Source of the DNA: JANXXV01 sp038230275
Lineage (GTDB): Bacteria > Acidobacteriota > Terriglobia > Bryobacterales > Bryobacteraceae
Length of the DNA: 64,000 bases
NCBI GenBank assembly: GCA_038230275.1
Contig: JBBRNO010000005.1
Coordinates: 1 to 64,000 of the forward strand
Reading direction: 5' to 3'
The notes below the pieces were generated by a model. It searched no databases, was not told the origin of the DNA, and worked only from the letters and a program-made list of their open reading frames with translations. Shown piece after piece: positions 1-8,593 of this stretch. Position numbers and translations under genes: made by a program. How positions within the stretch are numbered: position 1 is the first letter of the stretch; every line of letters begins with the position of its first letter.

Positions 1-1
1 C

Positions 2-1663
2 GGTCCGAAAGGACTTACCGTTACTGGAACGGTAAAGAATTATGTTCCGGTCACCGATGAGATGTTGCGCAATCCCGACGCCGGCGACTGGCTGATGATC
101 CGGCGCAACTATCAGGCGTGGAGTTACTCTCCGCTGGCATCGATCACGACTAAGAATGTAAAGGATCTGCGGCTGGCCTGGGTGTGGGCAATGAACGACG
201 GCGGTGCGAATGAGCCGACGCCGATTGTGCATAACGGCATCATCTATCTTTCAAACACCAGTAACACTGTGCAGGCTTTGGATGGCCGCACGGGCGAATT
301 GATTTGGGAGAACCGCATTGGACCGGAATCCACAAGGGCTTACGGGGCGACGCGGAGCCTGGCCATTTACCAGGACAAGGTGTTTGTGCCGACCACCGAT
401 GCGCGGCTGTATGCGTTGGACGCCCGCACCGGCAAGATCGTCTGGCAAACCGCGATTGCCGATCCGAAGAAAGGCTACAGCAACACCGGCGGGCCTATTG
501 TGATCAACGGCAAGGTGGTGCAAGGGTTGATGGGCTGCGGCCAGTACAAACTTGAAGGCTGCTACATCAGTGCCTATGACGCTGCGACCGGGAAGCAAGT
601 GTGGAAGTTTCAAACGGTGGCGCGTGAGGGGCAGCCTGGCGGCGATACTTGGGGGCAGCTTTCGAATCTTCTGCGGGCCGGCGGTGATACGTGGATCACC
701 GGAAGTTATGATCCGAGCTTGAACATCACTTACTGGGGCGTGGCACAGGCCAAGCCATGGCTGCGTGTGAGCCGCGGCGCAAAACCGGGCGACAAGGGGC
801 TGTTCACGAATTCCACCGTGGCGCTGAATCCGGATACGGGAAAGCTGGAATGGTATTTTCAGCACGTTCCCGGGGAGTCTTTGGATCTGGATGAAGTGTT
901 CGAGCGTGTGTTGGTGGACATCGGGAAAGAGAAACTGGTGTTCTCCATTGGGAAGGCCGGCGTGTTGTGGAAGTTGAATCGGGAGACGGGAAAGTTTCTT
1001 GGCTTCAAGGAGACTGTCTATCAAAATGTCTTCTCGCACATTGACGCCAAGACCGGCGAGCCGACTTACCGCAACGATATTCTGGAGCAGCAGATTGGCA
1101 AAGTGATGTATGTCTGCCCCAGCACCGAGGGTGGCCACAACTGGCAGGCGATGAGCTACCATCCGGCGACCGAGCAGCTGATTATTCCGCTGAGCCAGAG
1201 TTGCATGGAGATGTCCGGCCGTGCGGTGGAATTCAAGGAAGGTTCCGGGGGCGGGGCAGGGGACAGGAAGTTTCTGGAGATGCCGGAGGCCAAAGGCAAG
1301 ATTGGAAAACTAGCGGCGTACGACGTGCGGACGATGAAGGAAAAGTGGTCGATTCTGCAGCGGGCGCCGTTCCTGACGGCGGTGCTGTCGACGGCGGGCG
1401 GGGTGGCGTTTGTGGGGGATCTGGACCGGTACTTCCGCGCGGTGGACGTTAATAACGGTTCCGTACTGTGGGAGACGCGGCTGGGGACATCGGTGCAAGG
1501 GTATCCGGTTTCGTTCGCCATCGGCGGCACACAGTACATTGCGGTGACCACGGGACTGGGCGGCGGAAGCCCGCGAGATGTGCCGCGTGTCATTGCGCCT
1601 GATATTCATCATCCGGGGAACGGGAATGCCTTGTACGTTTTTGCATTGCCGGAGAAGAAGTAG
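2..1663 (+). CDS. PQQ-dependent alcohol dehydrogenase, 5'-truncated by window edge
   Basis: This is the C-terminal 553 residues of a periplasmic quinoprotein that oxidises alcohols and passes electrons to a cytochrome. The frame is open back to base 2 without a start codon, so the gene begins outside the window. An ATG at 62 is only an internal Met: the residues before it (GLTVTGTVKNYVPVTDEM) continue into the NPDAGDWLM..NYQAWSYSPL block that opens the propeller in methanol/ethanol dehydrogenases. Repeated propeller motifs such as ALDGRTGELIWE, ALDARTGKIVWQ and AVDVNNGSVLWE are visible, and the end (GGGSPRD..NALYVFALP) is typical. The M20 hydrolase gene starts 6 bases after the stop, so the two may be cotranscribed. 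Substrate cannot be assigned. Confidence 0.92.
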   Translation, partial: GPKGLTVTGTVKNYVPVTDEMLRNPDAGDWLMIRRNYQAWSYSPLASITTKNVKDLRLAWVWAMNDGGANEPTPIVHNGIIYLSNTSNTVQALDGRTGELIWENRIGPESTRAYGATRSLAIYQDKVFVPTTDARLYALDARTGKIVWQTAIADPKKGYSNTGGPIVINGKVVQGLMGCGQYKLEGCYISAYDAATGKQVWKFQTVAREGQPGGDTWGQLSNLLRAGGDTWITGSYDPSLNITYWGVAQAKPWLRVSRGAKPGDKGLFTNSTVALNPDTGKLEWYFQHVPGESLDLDEVFERVLVDIGKEKLVFSIGKAGVLWKLNRETGKFLGFKETVYQNVFSHIDAKTGEPTYRNDILEQQIGKVMYVCPSTEGGHNWQAMSYHPATEQLIIPLSQSCMEMSGRAVEFKEGSGGGAGDRKFLEMPEAKGKIGKLAAYDVRTMKEKWSILQRAPFLTAVLSTAGGVAFVGDLDRYFRAVDVNNGSVLWETRLGTSVQGYPVSFAIGGTQYIAVTTGLGGGSPRDVPRVIAPDIHHPGNGNALYVFALPEKK

Positions 1664-1669
1664 AGCGCT

Positions 1670-3037
1670 ATGCGAATCCTCATTACGCTTCTGATGGCGG
1701 CCTGCACGGCCTTTGCGCAGGACACACTGCAGTTACGCGTGGTGGATTACTTGACGGCGATGCTGCGGCAGGACACATCGAATCCGCCAGGCAACGAAAC
1801 GCGCACTGCGACTTACCTGAAGCAGACAGCGGATCAACTGGGGATTCCGGCCGAGCTGCTGGGGCCTGACCCGAACAGGCAGAACTTTATTGCGCGATTG
1901 AAGGGAAGTGGCGCCAACCGTCCGCTGCTGTTGATTGCCCATAGCGATGTTGTTCCGGCGGACCGCAGCCAGTGGTCGGTTGATCCGTTCGCGGCATTGA
2001 ACAAGAGCGGCGTCCTGTATGGCAGAGGCGCGGTGGATGATAAGTCTCTGCTTGCGGCTGAGCTTGCCGTGCTGGCTGAGATCAAGAAGCGGAAGATCAA
2101 ACTGAACCGCGACATCATTCTGCTTTCGGAAGCCGATGAAGAAGCGGGTTCCACCGGGATCACCTGGTTAATCAAGAATGCGTTCGCCAAGATTGATGCC
2201 GAGTATGCGCTGAACGAAGGCGGTTCTGCCTTGGATACGCCGGGCGGCGTGCGCGTTTGCCAGGTGCAGACGGTGGAGAAGATCCCAACACGGGTGAAGC
2301 TGATTGCCAAGGGCACCGCCGGACACGGATCGCGGCCGCTGCCCGACAACCCGGTGGTGCATTTGGCGCGCGCCATTACGCGCATGGCCGAAGCGGAGCA
2401 GCCCGTGCGGTTGAACGCCACCACGCGCCGCTATCTGACGCAGATGGCTACGCTGCCCGACTATCAATGGTTGAAGCCGCTGTTGCCGAAGCTGGAGGAT
2501 AGCAAGACTGCGGCTGCCGCGGCGAATCAGATTAACGAAAAGAAGGGCGAGATTGGCGCCATGCTGCGTACTACGGTGTCCCCCACCATGCTTGCCGCAG
2601 GCATGAAGGTAAATATCATTCCCAATACGGCTGAGGCGCAGATCGATGTGCGGCGGCTTCCGAACGAGACGAAGGAAGAGGTGTTGGAGCGATTCAAGAA
2701 TATCATCAACGACCCTGCCATCACGATTGATTCCAACTTCGGGCAACAGATGCCGGCTACGGAACCCAGTTCCCTTACCACTGGGCTTTATAAGGCGATG
2801 GAGAAGGTGTTGAGCAAGTCCGCACCGAAGGCGATGCTGGTGCCTTATGTGAGTTTGGGTGCGAGCGATGGGGCGTTCTTACGGGAGAAGGGAATGGCGG
2901 TTTATGGGGTTCCGATTTTCTATAAAGAAGCCGAGCGGATGGCGCATGGCAATGACGAGCGGATCAGCATCAAAAACTTGCAGCAAGGAACGGAAGCTTT
3001 GCTTCAAATCGTTCTGGAGGTAGCGGCTGAGAAATGA
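1670..3037 (+). CDS. Secreted M20 family metallohydrolase/peptidase
   Basis: A 455-residue zinc-dependent amidohydrolase of the M20/M25/M40 family, probably exported: residues 1-17 form a short signal peptide ending AFAQ. Metal-site motifs are intact: HSDVVP (H91, D93), GRGAVDDK (bridging D123) and EADEEAG (catalytic and metal Glu near 157-158). The dimerisation insert around 205-330 is present, so the length is normal for a dipeptidase or aminoacylase-like enzyme. It ends in an ATGA overlap with the SGNH hydrolase gene, implying translational coupling. The substrate, peptide or N-acyl amino acid, is not determined. Confidence 0.9.
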   Translation: MRILITLLMAACTAFAQDTLQLRVVDYLTAMLRQDTSNPPGNETRTATYLKQTADQLGIPAELLGPDPNRQNFIARLKGSGANRPLLLIAHSDVVPADRSQWSVDPFAALNKSGVLYGRGAVDDKSLLAAELAVLAEIKKRKIKLNRDIILLSEADEEAGSTGITWLIKNAFAKIDAEYALNEGGSALDTPGGVRVCQVQTVEKIPTRVKLIAKGTAGHGSRPLPDNPVVHLARAITRMAEAEQPVRLNATTRRYLTQMATLPDYQWLKPLLPKLEDSKTAAAAANQINEKKGEIGAMLRTTVSPTMLAAGMKVNIIPNTAEAQIDVRRLPNETKEEVLERFKNIINDPAITIDSNFGQQMPATEPSSLTTGLYKAMEKVLSKSAPKAMLVPYVSLGASDGAFLREKGMAVYGVPIFYKEAERMAHGNDERISIKNLQQGTEALLQIVLEVAAEK

Positions 3038-4128
3038 GAAGACTACTTGCACTATCCACACTTTTGATCTCGGCGTTACCGGCGCAGCCGCCGCAAGTGC
3101 AGTGGTTGGAACTGCCCTCCAAGCAACTGGAGATCGACGGGCTGCCCTGGTATGCGGAGAACCAGAACGAACTATACAGGCTGCCGGTGGCGCTGAAGGA
3201 TAAGTTTCCACTTGCGGTATGGAACCTGGCGAAATCGCCCAGCGGCGGGCGGATCCGGTTTCGCACGGACTCGCAGGTGATCGCGGTCCGGGTGGAGTAT
3301 CCGTCGCCGCCCGATATGCGGAACATGCACGCTTTTGGACAGACAGGCATTGACCTTTACGCTGACGGGGTTTACGTCAGCACCGCGATCGCGGACAAAG
3401 AGGCAATGCCGGGCAAGATCTACGAACACATCTACTTTGAACTGCGGGATCGCCCGCGCGTGGCGCGCGACATTGTGCTGTATCTTCCGCTCTATAAGCC
3501 GACGAAAGTCATCAGCGTCGGAGTGGACAAGGAGGCGAAACTGGAACGTGCCAGAGATTTTGCGTTGGCGAAGCCGTTGGTCTTCTACGGAACATCAATT
3601 ACGCAAGGTGGATGTGCCAGCAGGTCTGGCATGAGTTATCAGGCCATACTTGGCCGCAAGTTGAACGTGGACTTCGTGAACCTTGGCTTTTCCGGCAACG
3701 GCAAGGGCGAAGCAGAAGTGGCGAACGCGGTGGCATCGATTGACGCCGGTGCTTTTGTGCTGGACTTTGCGCAGAACAATCCGACGATAGAATCGCTGCG
3801 GGCCGTGTATAAGCCCTTTGTCGAAGCGATTCGAGCGAAGCACCCGGCTACGCCTATCGTCGCGATCACGCCGATCTACGCCGCATCGGAGGCTTGGCGG
3901 GCGGAGACGTCCGCGAAGAACGTTGGGATGCGGGAGTTGGTGCGGAAAGTGATCGCCGAACGAATTGCGGCTGGCGATAGCAACGTGCAGTTGGTGGAAG
4001 GTACGGACTTGCTGGGTCCGGCGCAGGTGGATGGATTAGTGGACGGTGTGCATCCGAACGACCTGGGCTTCCAATGGATGGCCGACGGGTTGACGGCACG
4101 GCTGCGCCAGGTGTTGAGCATCAAATGA
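3034..4128 (+). CDS. Secreted SGNH/GDSL-type esterase
   Basis: A 364-residue protein with a signal peptide (residues 1-18, ending LPAQ), a beta-rich N-domain (about 25-165) and a C-terminal SGNH hydrolase domain. Block I is GTSITQGG with nucleophile S188, the Gly block is NLGFSGNGKGE, the Asn block is DFAQNN (near 248), and the Asp-His pair lies in DGVHPND (D337, H340). This two-domain layout resembles carbohydrate esterases that deacetylate sugars; the exact substrate is unknown. Start and stop overlap both neighbours by four bases (ATGA), placing it in the middle of a tightly coupled M20-SGNH-thioesterase unit. Confidence 0.9.
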   Translation: MRRLLALSTLLISALPAQPPQVQWLELPSKQLEIDGLPWYAENQNELYRLPVALKDKFPLAVWNLAKSPSGGRIRFRTDSQVIAVRVEYPSPPDMRNMHAFGQTGIDLYADGVYVSTAIADKEAMPGKIYEHIYFELRDRPRVARDIVLYLPLYKPTKVISVGVDKEAKLERARDFALAKPLVFYGTSITQGGCASRSGMSYQAILGRKLNVDFVNLGFSGNGKGEAEVANAVASIDAGAFVLDFAQNNPTIESLRAVYKPFVEAIRAKHPATPIVAITPIYAASEAWRAETSAKNVGMRELVRKVIAERIAAGDSNVQLVEGTDLLGPAQVDGLVDGVHPNDLGFQWMADGLTARLRQVLSIK

Positions 4129-4526
4129 AGCTGCCGGTTAAGCGGCTGCGGGAAATAGTATCCCGGATGCCGTTCAACAGTTTGATCGGCATCAAGCTGA
4201 CGCGCGTTCATCCGGATGGGGTCACCATCGAATGCGAATTGAAGCCTGAGATCATGAATGGCGCCGGGATGCTGCACGGCGGCGTCACCGCCACGCTGGC
4301 CGACTCAGCCGTCGGCATCGCCATCCTGCGGCACTTTAACGGGGAGCGCAAAATCACAACCGTAGAGCTGAAAGTGAATTACTTCCGGCCGGTGATTTCG
4401 GGCAAGATCTTTGCGCGGGCGCGCTTGCGGCGCATTGGCAGTCACCTTTGCATCGGCCAGGTGGACATCTTCGATTCGGAGGAAAACCTGGCTGGAATCG
4501 CGATTGTGACCTACATGCTGCTCTAA
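4125..4526 (+). CDS. PaaI/hotdog-fold thioesterase
   Basis: A 133-residue hotdog-fold acyl-CoA thioesterase. The ATG at 4125 overlaps the SGNH stop (ATGA), which decides the start. The active-site helix reads MLHGGVTATLADSAVG, with N45 upstream, the HGG turn at 51-53 and the catalytic Asp at 60, as in PaaI-type enzymes that hydrolyse aryl- or short acyl-CoA. It is the last gene of the four-gene plus-strand run. Its TAA shares the tetranucleotide CTAA (4523-4526) with the TAG of the convergent oxidoreductase gene. Confidence 0.87.
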   Translation: MKLPVKRLREIVSRMPFNSLIGIKLTRVHPDGVTIECELKPEIMNGAGMLHGGVTATLADSAVGIAILRHFNGERKITTVELKVNYFRPVISGKIFARARLRRIGSHLCIGQVDIFDSEENLAGIAIVTYMLL

Positions 4527-5515
4527 GCGTTTACGTCGATGACGACGCGCCCGCGGGTCTTGCCCAGCAGAATCTGTTCGCCCAGCGCGACTACATTGCT
4601 GAGCGGTTGGACGTCGATGATGGAGTCCAGGGTGTGCAGTGCCAGATCACGGCTTAGCCGCGCCCAGACGGCGCGCCGCTGGGCCTGTTTGGTACGAACC
4701 GAATCGATGCCCAACAGGCTGACGCCACGAAGGATGAACGGGATCACCGTTGTGTTCAGGGCTATTCCTCCGGCGAGTCCGCAGGCGGCCACGCTGGCGC
4801 CGACGGACATGGTACGCAGCAGTCCGGCCAGGGTGTCGCCGCCAACGCTATCGACTGCGCCGCCCCAACGCTCTGATTCCATCGGCTTCTTGGACGGCGC
4901 CGACAGAACGGCCCGATCGATGATTTCAACGGCACCCAGCGCCTTCAGGTAATCGTGCATTTCCGCGCGGCCTGATGAGGCTACGACGCGGTATCCCAGC
5001 TTTGCGAGAATGGCGACGGCGACGGACCCGACGCCTCCCGCGGCGCCCGTTACGGCGATTTCGCGGCCACCTGGAGCCATGCCGCGCTCTTCCAGAGCCA
5101 TAACGCATTGCATGGCCGTGAAGCCAGCCGTGCCGACTCCCATGGACTGTTGCAGCGTAATTCCGGCCGGCAATTTCACCAAGTATTCACTGCGGATGCG
5201 TGCCTTCTGCGCGTAGCCGCCCCAGAAGGTTTCGCTAGTGCCGCATCCGGTGACCGCGACTTCATCGCCGGGAAAAAAGTCATCGGACGTAGACTCTTCC
5301 ACCGTACCTGCCAGATCGATTCCGGGGACCATGGGCCATGAACGAATTACTCCTGGTTTTCCAGTGACGGCGAGTCCGTCTTTGTAGTTCAGGCTGGAGT
5401 AGGCAACGCGGATGAGCACGTCCCCGGCAGGAAGAGACTCTGTTTGTAAGTCTTGAAACGACGCGACGGTTTTCCCGTCCGCTTGCGATAGAAGAAGGCC
5501 TTTGAATGTGGACAC
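4523..5515 (-). CDS. YhdH/YhfP family quinone oxidoreductase (acrylyl-CoA reductase type)
   Basis: A 330-residue MDR-superfamily NADPH-dependent reductase without the catalytic zinc ligands. N-terminal block SSLNYKDGLAVTGKPGVIR and PMVPGIDLAGTV are family signatures, and the Rossmann motif VTGAAGGVGSVAVAILAKLGY lies near residue 150. I chose GTG at 5515 because family members begin with this SxFKGLLL strand and are about 325-330 residues long. The ATG at 5566 would add 17 unrelated residues and run up to the blaI promoter. Known homologues (AcuI, YhdH) reduce acryloyl-CoA; the substrate here is inferred only. Confidence 0.88.
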   Translation of the reverse strand: MSTFKGLLLSQADGKTVASFQDLQTESLPAGDVLIRVAYSSLNYKDGLAVTGKPGVIRSWPMVPGIDLAGTVEESTSDDFFPGDEVAVTGCGTSETFWGGYAQKARIRSEYLVKLPAGITLQQSMGVGTAGFTAMQCVMALEERGMAPGGREIAVTGAAGGVGSVAVAILAKLGYRVVASSGRAEMHDYLKALGAVEIIDRAVLSAPSKKPMESERWGGAVDSVGGDTLAGLLRTMSVGASVAACGLAGGIALNTTVIPFILRGVSLLGIDSVRTKQAQRRAVWARLSRDLALHTLDSIIDVQPLSNVVALGEQILLGKTRGRVVIDVNA

Positions 5516-5550
5516 TGCCCACAATTTTAGACCGGGCGGGAACTTTCTGC

Positions 5551-5586
5551 TTGACACGCGAGTCACATAGTACTAATTAATTAGTA
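5551..5586 (+). promoter_or_regulatory. Promoter and palindromic operator of the blaI-type gene
   Basis: TTGACA (5551-5556), a 17-nt spacer and TAATTA (5574-5579) form a good sigma70-type promoter. A perfect 16-bp palindrome, TACTAATTAATTAGTA (5571-5586), covers the -10 box and ends on the first base of the start codon. The predicted transcription start (about 5586) is the A of the ATG, so the mRNA would be leaderless. BlaI/MecI repressors bind TAC..GTA dyads in their own promoters, so autoregulation is the likely role. Confidence 0.72.
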
Positions 5587-5960
5587 TGCGGCCACCAAGC
5601 GGAACACTGACGGAGCAGGAGCTGGAGATCATGAAGATCGTCTGGCAACTGGAGAAGGCTACTGTGCGCGACGTCTACGAGGAACTGCTGAAGCATCGGA
5701 AGATCGCCTATACGACGGTGATGACGATGATGAAGATCCTGGAAACCAAGAAGTATTTGAAAAAGTCGCAGGAAGAACGCGCCTATGTTTACCGGCCCAC
5801 CAAACCCAAGCAGCAGGTGCTGAGCGGTATGGTGCGGGAGTTTGTCAATCGAGTGTTCAATGGCTCGGCGGAGCCACTGCTGATGCACCTGGTGGAGGAT
5901 CGGAGCCTGACGCAGAAGGATTTGGATGAGATCACGCGGATGATCCGGAGGGCGAAGTAA
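5586..5960 (+). CDS. BlaI/MecI/CopY family transcriptional repressor
   Basis: A 124-residue winged-helix repressor. The N-domain (about 8-75) contains the recognition region VRDVYEELLKHRKIAYTTVMTMMKILETKKYL, split as helix and wing, which is typical of BlaI/MecI; the C-terminal part (80-124) would dimerise. Family members repress a downstream M56 protease gene and are inactivated by proteolysis, and here an M56 gene follows after 38 bases on the same strand. No Shine-Dalgarno precedes the ATG, and the promoter palindrome touches it. Confidence 0.92.
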   Translation: MRPPSGTLTEQELEIMKIVWQLEKATVRDVYEELLKHRKIAYTTVMTMMKILETKKYLKKSQEERAYVYRPTKPKQQVLSGMVREFVNRVFNGSAEPLLMHLVEDRSLTQKDLDEITRMIRRAK

Positions 5961-5998
5961 ACAACGCTATCGCGTATTGCGCGCAGGTACTGTTACTG

Positions 5999-7786
5999 GT
6001 GGCGAGCGGAGGGATTTTGGTGTGGCTGTTCCAGTTGCAACTGCCTCAGGTCCGGCTCTGGTTCTGGCAGGGATTGCTGGTTGCCTGCCTGGTTTTACCC
6101 TTCGTGCAACCGCGGCACGAATCGCAGGTGAACTTCACGGTGGAAGAGGGCGTTTTGAAGGCCGGTACGCCTGTCAAAATCACGGGTATGCAGCGGCTTC
6201 CCGCGGCCGAGGCAGTTTTTGCAGTTTATCTTGCCGGGGTGGGGTTGCGTGCGGTCTGGCTGTTGCTGGGATGTTGGAGGTTGCGACGATACCGGCGTGA
6301 CTCGGTGAGTCTGGATGCCGGGAGCGCGGTGTTTCCGAACGTGCAGCAACGGCTTCAAACGTTTCCTGAAGTCTGCATTTCCCAGGAAATTACCAGCCCA
6401 GTTACATTCGCATCGACGATCCTTCTGCCGCCCGGTTTCCTGCATCTCGACGAAAGAACCCAGCAGGCCATTGCCGTTCACGAAGTTATGCATGTGAAGC
6501 GCGGCGATTGGTTTTTCAGCTTGGGTGAAGAACTTGTCCGTTCCATTTTCTGGTTTCACCCCGCCATCTGGTGGTTGCTGGCGCAGATCCAGCTTACGCG
6601 TGAGCAAGTGGTAGACCGCGCCACCATAGAATTCACACTGTCCCGCGAGCAGTACTTGGAAGCGCTGCTTGCCGTCGCCAAAACGAAGGTTCGGCAGGAC
6701 CTGATGTTAGTCCCGCTGTTCCTTAAGAAGCGCTATCTCGCAAGGCGAGTGGCCGCTGTGATGAAAGAGGTCAAAATGTCAAAGCGTCAAATTATCTCGT
6801 CACTCTCAACTGTTTCCACCCTTGCAGCACTCACGGCCGCCGTTGCTATTTGGATATTTCCGCTGGAATCTTCGGCGCAAGATGCAGACTCGGGTCAGAA
6901 TCTGGGAGTTTCCATCGAGACGCAAGGGCATAAGCTGCTGCACGGTTCGCGCGTGGAGTATCCGCAAGCCGCCCGAGAGGCCCGGGTGGAAGGCACGGTG
7001 GTTCTCCAACTCAGCCTCGATGCAAAAGGCGAGGTGGCCGACGCTCGCGTACAAAGCGGACCGGACGAACTGCGCAGGTCCGCGTTGTCCTCAGCCCTGC
7101 AATGGCATTTTGCGAACGAAACAGGCCAGGACAGCGTTATTCAATCAGCCGTCACCTTCAAGCTAGCGGCTGGATCCGCGAATTCTCTCTCGCGGCCACG
7201 GATCCCCGAACTATCTGGTCCGTCGATTTTCAAATCGATCGGGTGGGGACCCATGGCGTCGAAGGAAATGTTTGAAAAAGTGCGCGACGCACTGCCGCGT
7301 CTTGGCGAACCGATGACAAGCGAATCGCTGCAGCGCATTGCTGAAACAGTACACCAAATCGATGAACATCTGACGGTAGGTTTTATCGTCGATCCGAAAG
7401 ATAATTCTGGTTCGGTGATCATTGACATGGCGGGGGGCAAGTCTTCTGCTCCCTTGTCGAGTTCAAACTTCAGTCCGCCTGCAACGGAGGGTGTGAAACG
7501 CGTGCGGGTCGGCGGCAACGTGCAAGCGGCAAAGATTACGAACAAAGTAACGCCGAAGTATCCGCCGCTGGCGAAGCAGTCGCGCATTCAAGGCACTGTC
7601 CGCTACAACGTTTTGATATCGAAGGACGGCGCGATCAAGGTGATGGAACTGGTTTCCGGACATCCCCTTTTGGTGGAGGCGGCGACGCCCGCCGTGCAGC
7701 AGTGGCAGTATGAGCCGACGTTTCTCAATGGCGAGCCGGTAGAGGTAGTCACGGTAATCGATATGAATTTTACACTCGCGCCTTAG
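5999..7786 (+). CDS. BlaR1-like M56 metallopeptidase with two TonB C-terminal domains
   Basis: A 595-residue membrane protein. N-terminal transmembrane helices surround an M56 zinc protease domain with HEVMH (161-165) and downstream Glu-containing REQVVDRATIEF. A transmembrane or anchor helix follows near 270-287, then two TonB_C-like domains: about 315-390 (VEYPQAAREARVEGTVVLQL) and 515-593 (VTPKYPPLAKQSRIQGTVRY). There is no penicillin-binding sensor domain. The start is uncertain: GTG 5999 is the only standard start, but the same frame upstream to 5957 encodes a plausible helix start (NNAIAYCAQVLLLV) with no ATG, GTG or TTG. Partner is the adjacent BlaI-type repressor, which the protease probably cleaves. 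Confidence 0.88.
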   Translation: MASGGILVWLFQLQLPQVRLWFWQGLLVACLVLPFVQPRHESQVNFTVEEGVLKAGTPVKITGMQRLPAAEAVFAVYLAGVGLRAVWLLLGCWRLRRYRRDSVSLDAGSAVFPNVQQRLQTFPEVCISQEITSPVTFASTILLPPGFLHLDERTQQAIAVHEVMHVKRGDWFFSLGEELVRSIFWFHPAIWWLLAQIQLTREQVVDRATIEFTLSREQYLEALLAVAKTKVRQDLMLVPLFLKKRYLARRVAAVMKEVKMSKRQIISSLSTVSTLAALTAAVAIWIFPLESSAQDADSGQNLGVSIETQGHKLLHGSRVEYPQAAREARVEGTVVLQLSLDAKGEVADARVQSGPDELRRSALSSALQWHFANETGQDSVIQSAVTFKLAAGSANSLSRPRIPELSGPSIFKSIGWGPMASKEMFEKVRDALPRLGEPMTSESLQRIAETVHQIDEHLTVGFIVDPKDNSGSVIIDMAGGKSSAPLSSSNFSPPATEGVKRVRVGGNVQAAKITNKVTPKYPPLAKQSRIQGTVRYNVLISKDGAIKVMELVSGHPLLVEAATPAVQQWQYEPTFLNGEPVEVVTVIDMNFTLAP

Positions 7787-7815
7787 CGAATCGGGTATAG
7801 TCTTGTTGATCGGTT

Positions 7816-8592
7816 ATGAACGCAACCACTCAACAACTTTTACGGATTGCCGGGCCGCCGGCGTTTCAGACGTTGGAACAAGAACGCAGGCATAGAAAGG
7901 AACGGCTGGCCGGCGCGTTCCGCCTGTTCTCTAAGTTTGGCTTTGATGAAGGGGTCGCGGGCCACATCACGGCCCGCGACCCCGAACGCACCGACCATTT
8001 CTGGGTCAATCCCTTCGGCCTGCACTTCGGCCATATCCGCGTTTCAGACCTGGTGCTGGTGAACCATCTGGGCGAAGTGGTGGAGGGTGACAAGCCCGTG
8101 AATGCCGCCGCATTTGCCATTCACGGGGCCATCCACGATGCGCGGCCCGACGTAGTGGCGGCCGCGCACGCGCATTCAGTTTACGGGAAAACGTGGTCTA
8201 CCCTGGGCAGGCGTTTGGACCCGCTGACACAGGACGTCTGTGCGTTTTATGAAGACCATGGCTTGTTTGAAGAGTTCAACGGCATCGTTTACGATTCTTC
8301 CGAGGGACAGCGGATTTCGCAGGCTTTGGGGGATGCAAAGGCGGTAATTCTGCAAAATCACGGGTTGCTTACCGTGGGTCAAACGGTAGACGCAGCCGCG
8401 TGGTGGTTCATCACCATGGAGCGGAGTTGCCAGGTGCAATTGATGGCAGAGGCGGCGGGCAAGCCTATCCTGATTGGACATGAGAGCGCACTGACCACGC
8501 GTGGCCAGTTGGGTGGTCCGGGTGCTGGATGGTTTCAATTCCAACCGCTCTGGGCTCGCATTGCAAGCGAGCAGCCGGACCTTTTCGACTAA
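7816..8592 (+). CDS. Class II aldolase/adducin family protein
   Basis: A 258-residue protein with the full class II aldolase/adducin fold. Zinc-ligand histidines are visible in AAHAHSVYGK (H118, H120) and in LQNHGLLTVG (H182); GHITARDPE near 50 is the family's N-terminal signature. Homologues include fuculose-phosphate and ribulose-phosphate aldolases and many uncharacterised oxidoreductase partners. It ends one base before the SDR gene, so they form an operon. A TATAGT box (7796-7801) lies 14 bases before the ATG and I see no Shine-Dalgarno. Confidence 0.88.
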   Translation: MNATTQQLLRIAGPPAFQTLEQERRHRKERLAGAFRLFSKFGFDEGVAGHITARDPERTDHFWVNPFGLHFGHIRVSDLVLVNHLGEVVEGDKPVNAAAFAIHGAIHDARPDVVAAAHAHSVYGKTWSTLGRRLDPLTQDVCAFYEDHGLFEEFNGIVYDSSEGQRISQALGDAKAVILQNHGLLTVGQTVDAAAWWFITMERSCQVQLMAEAAGKPILIGHESALTTRGQLGGPGAGWFQFQPLWARIASEQPDLFD

Positions 8593-8593
8593 C

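Noticed and set aside
251..1162. 303-codon open frame antisense to the PQQ dehydrogenase
   Set aside because: No recognisable domain, and the opposite strand carries clear quinoprotein motifs; a GC-rich antisense artefact.
5516..5566. ATG 5566 as start of the YhdH-like gene
   Set aside because: It adds 17 residues without family similarity and lies against the blaI promoter; GTG 5515 gives the standard length.
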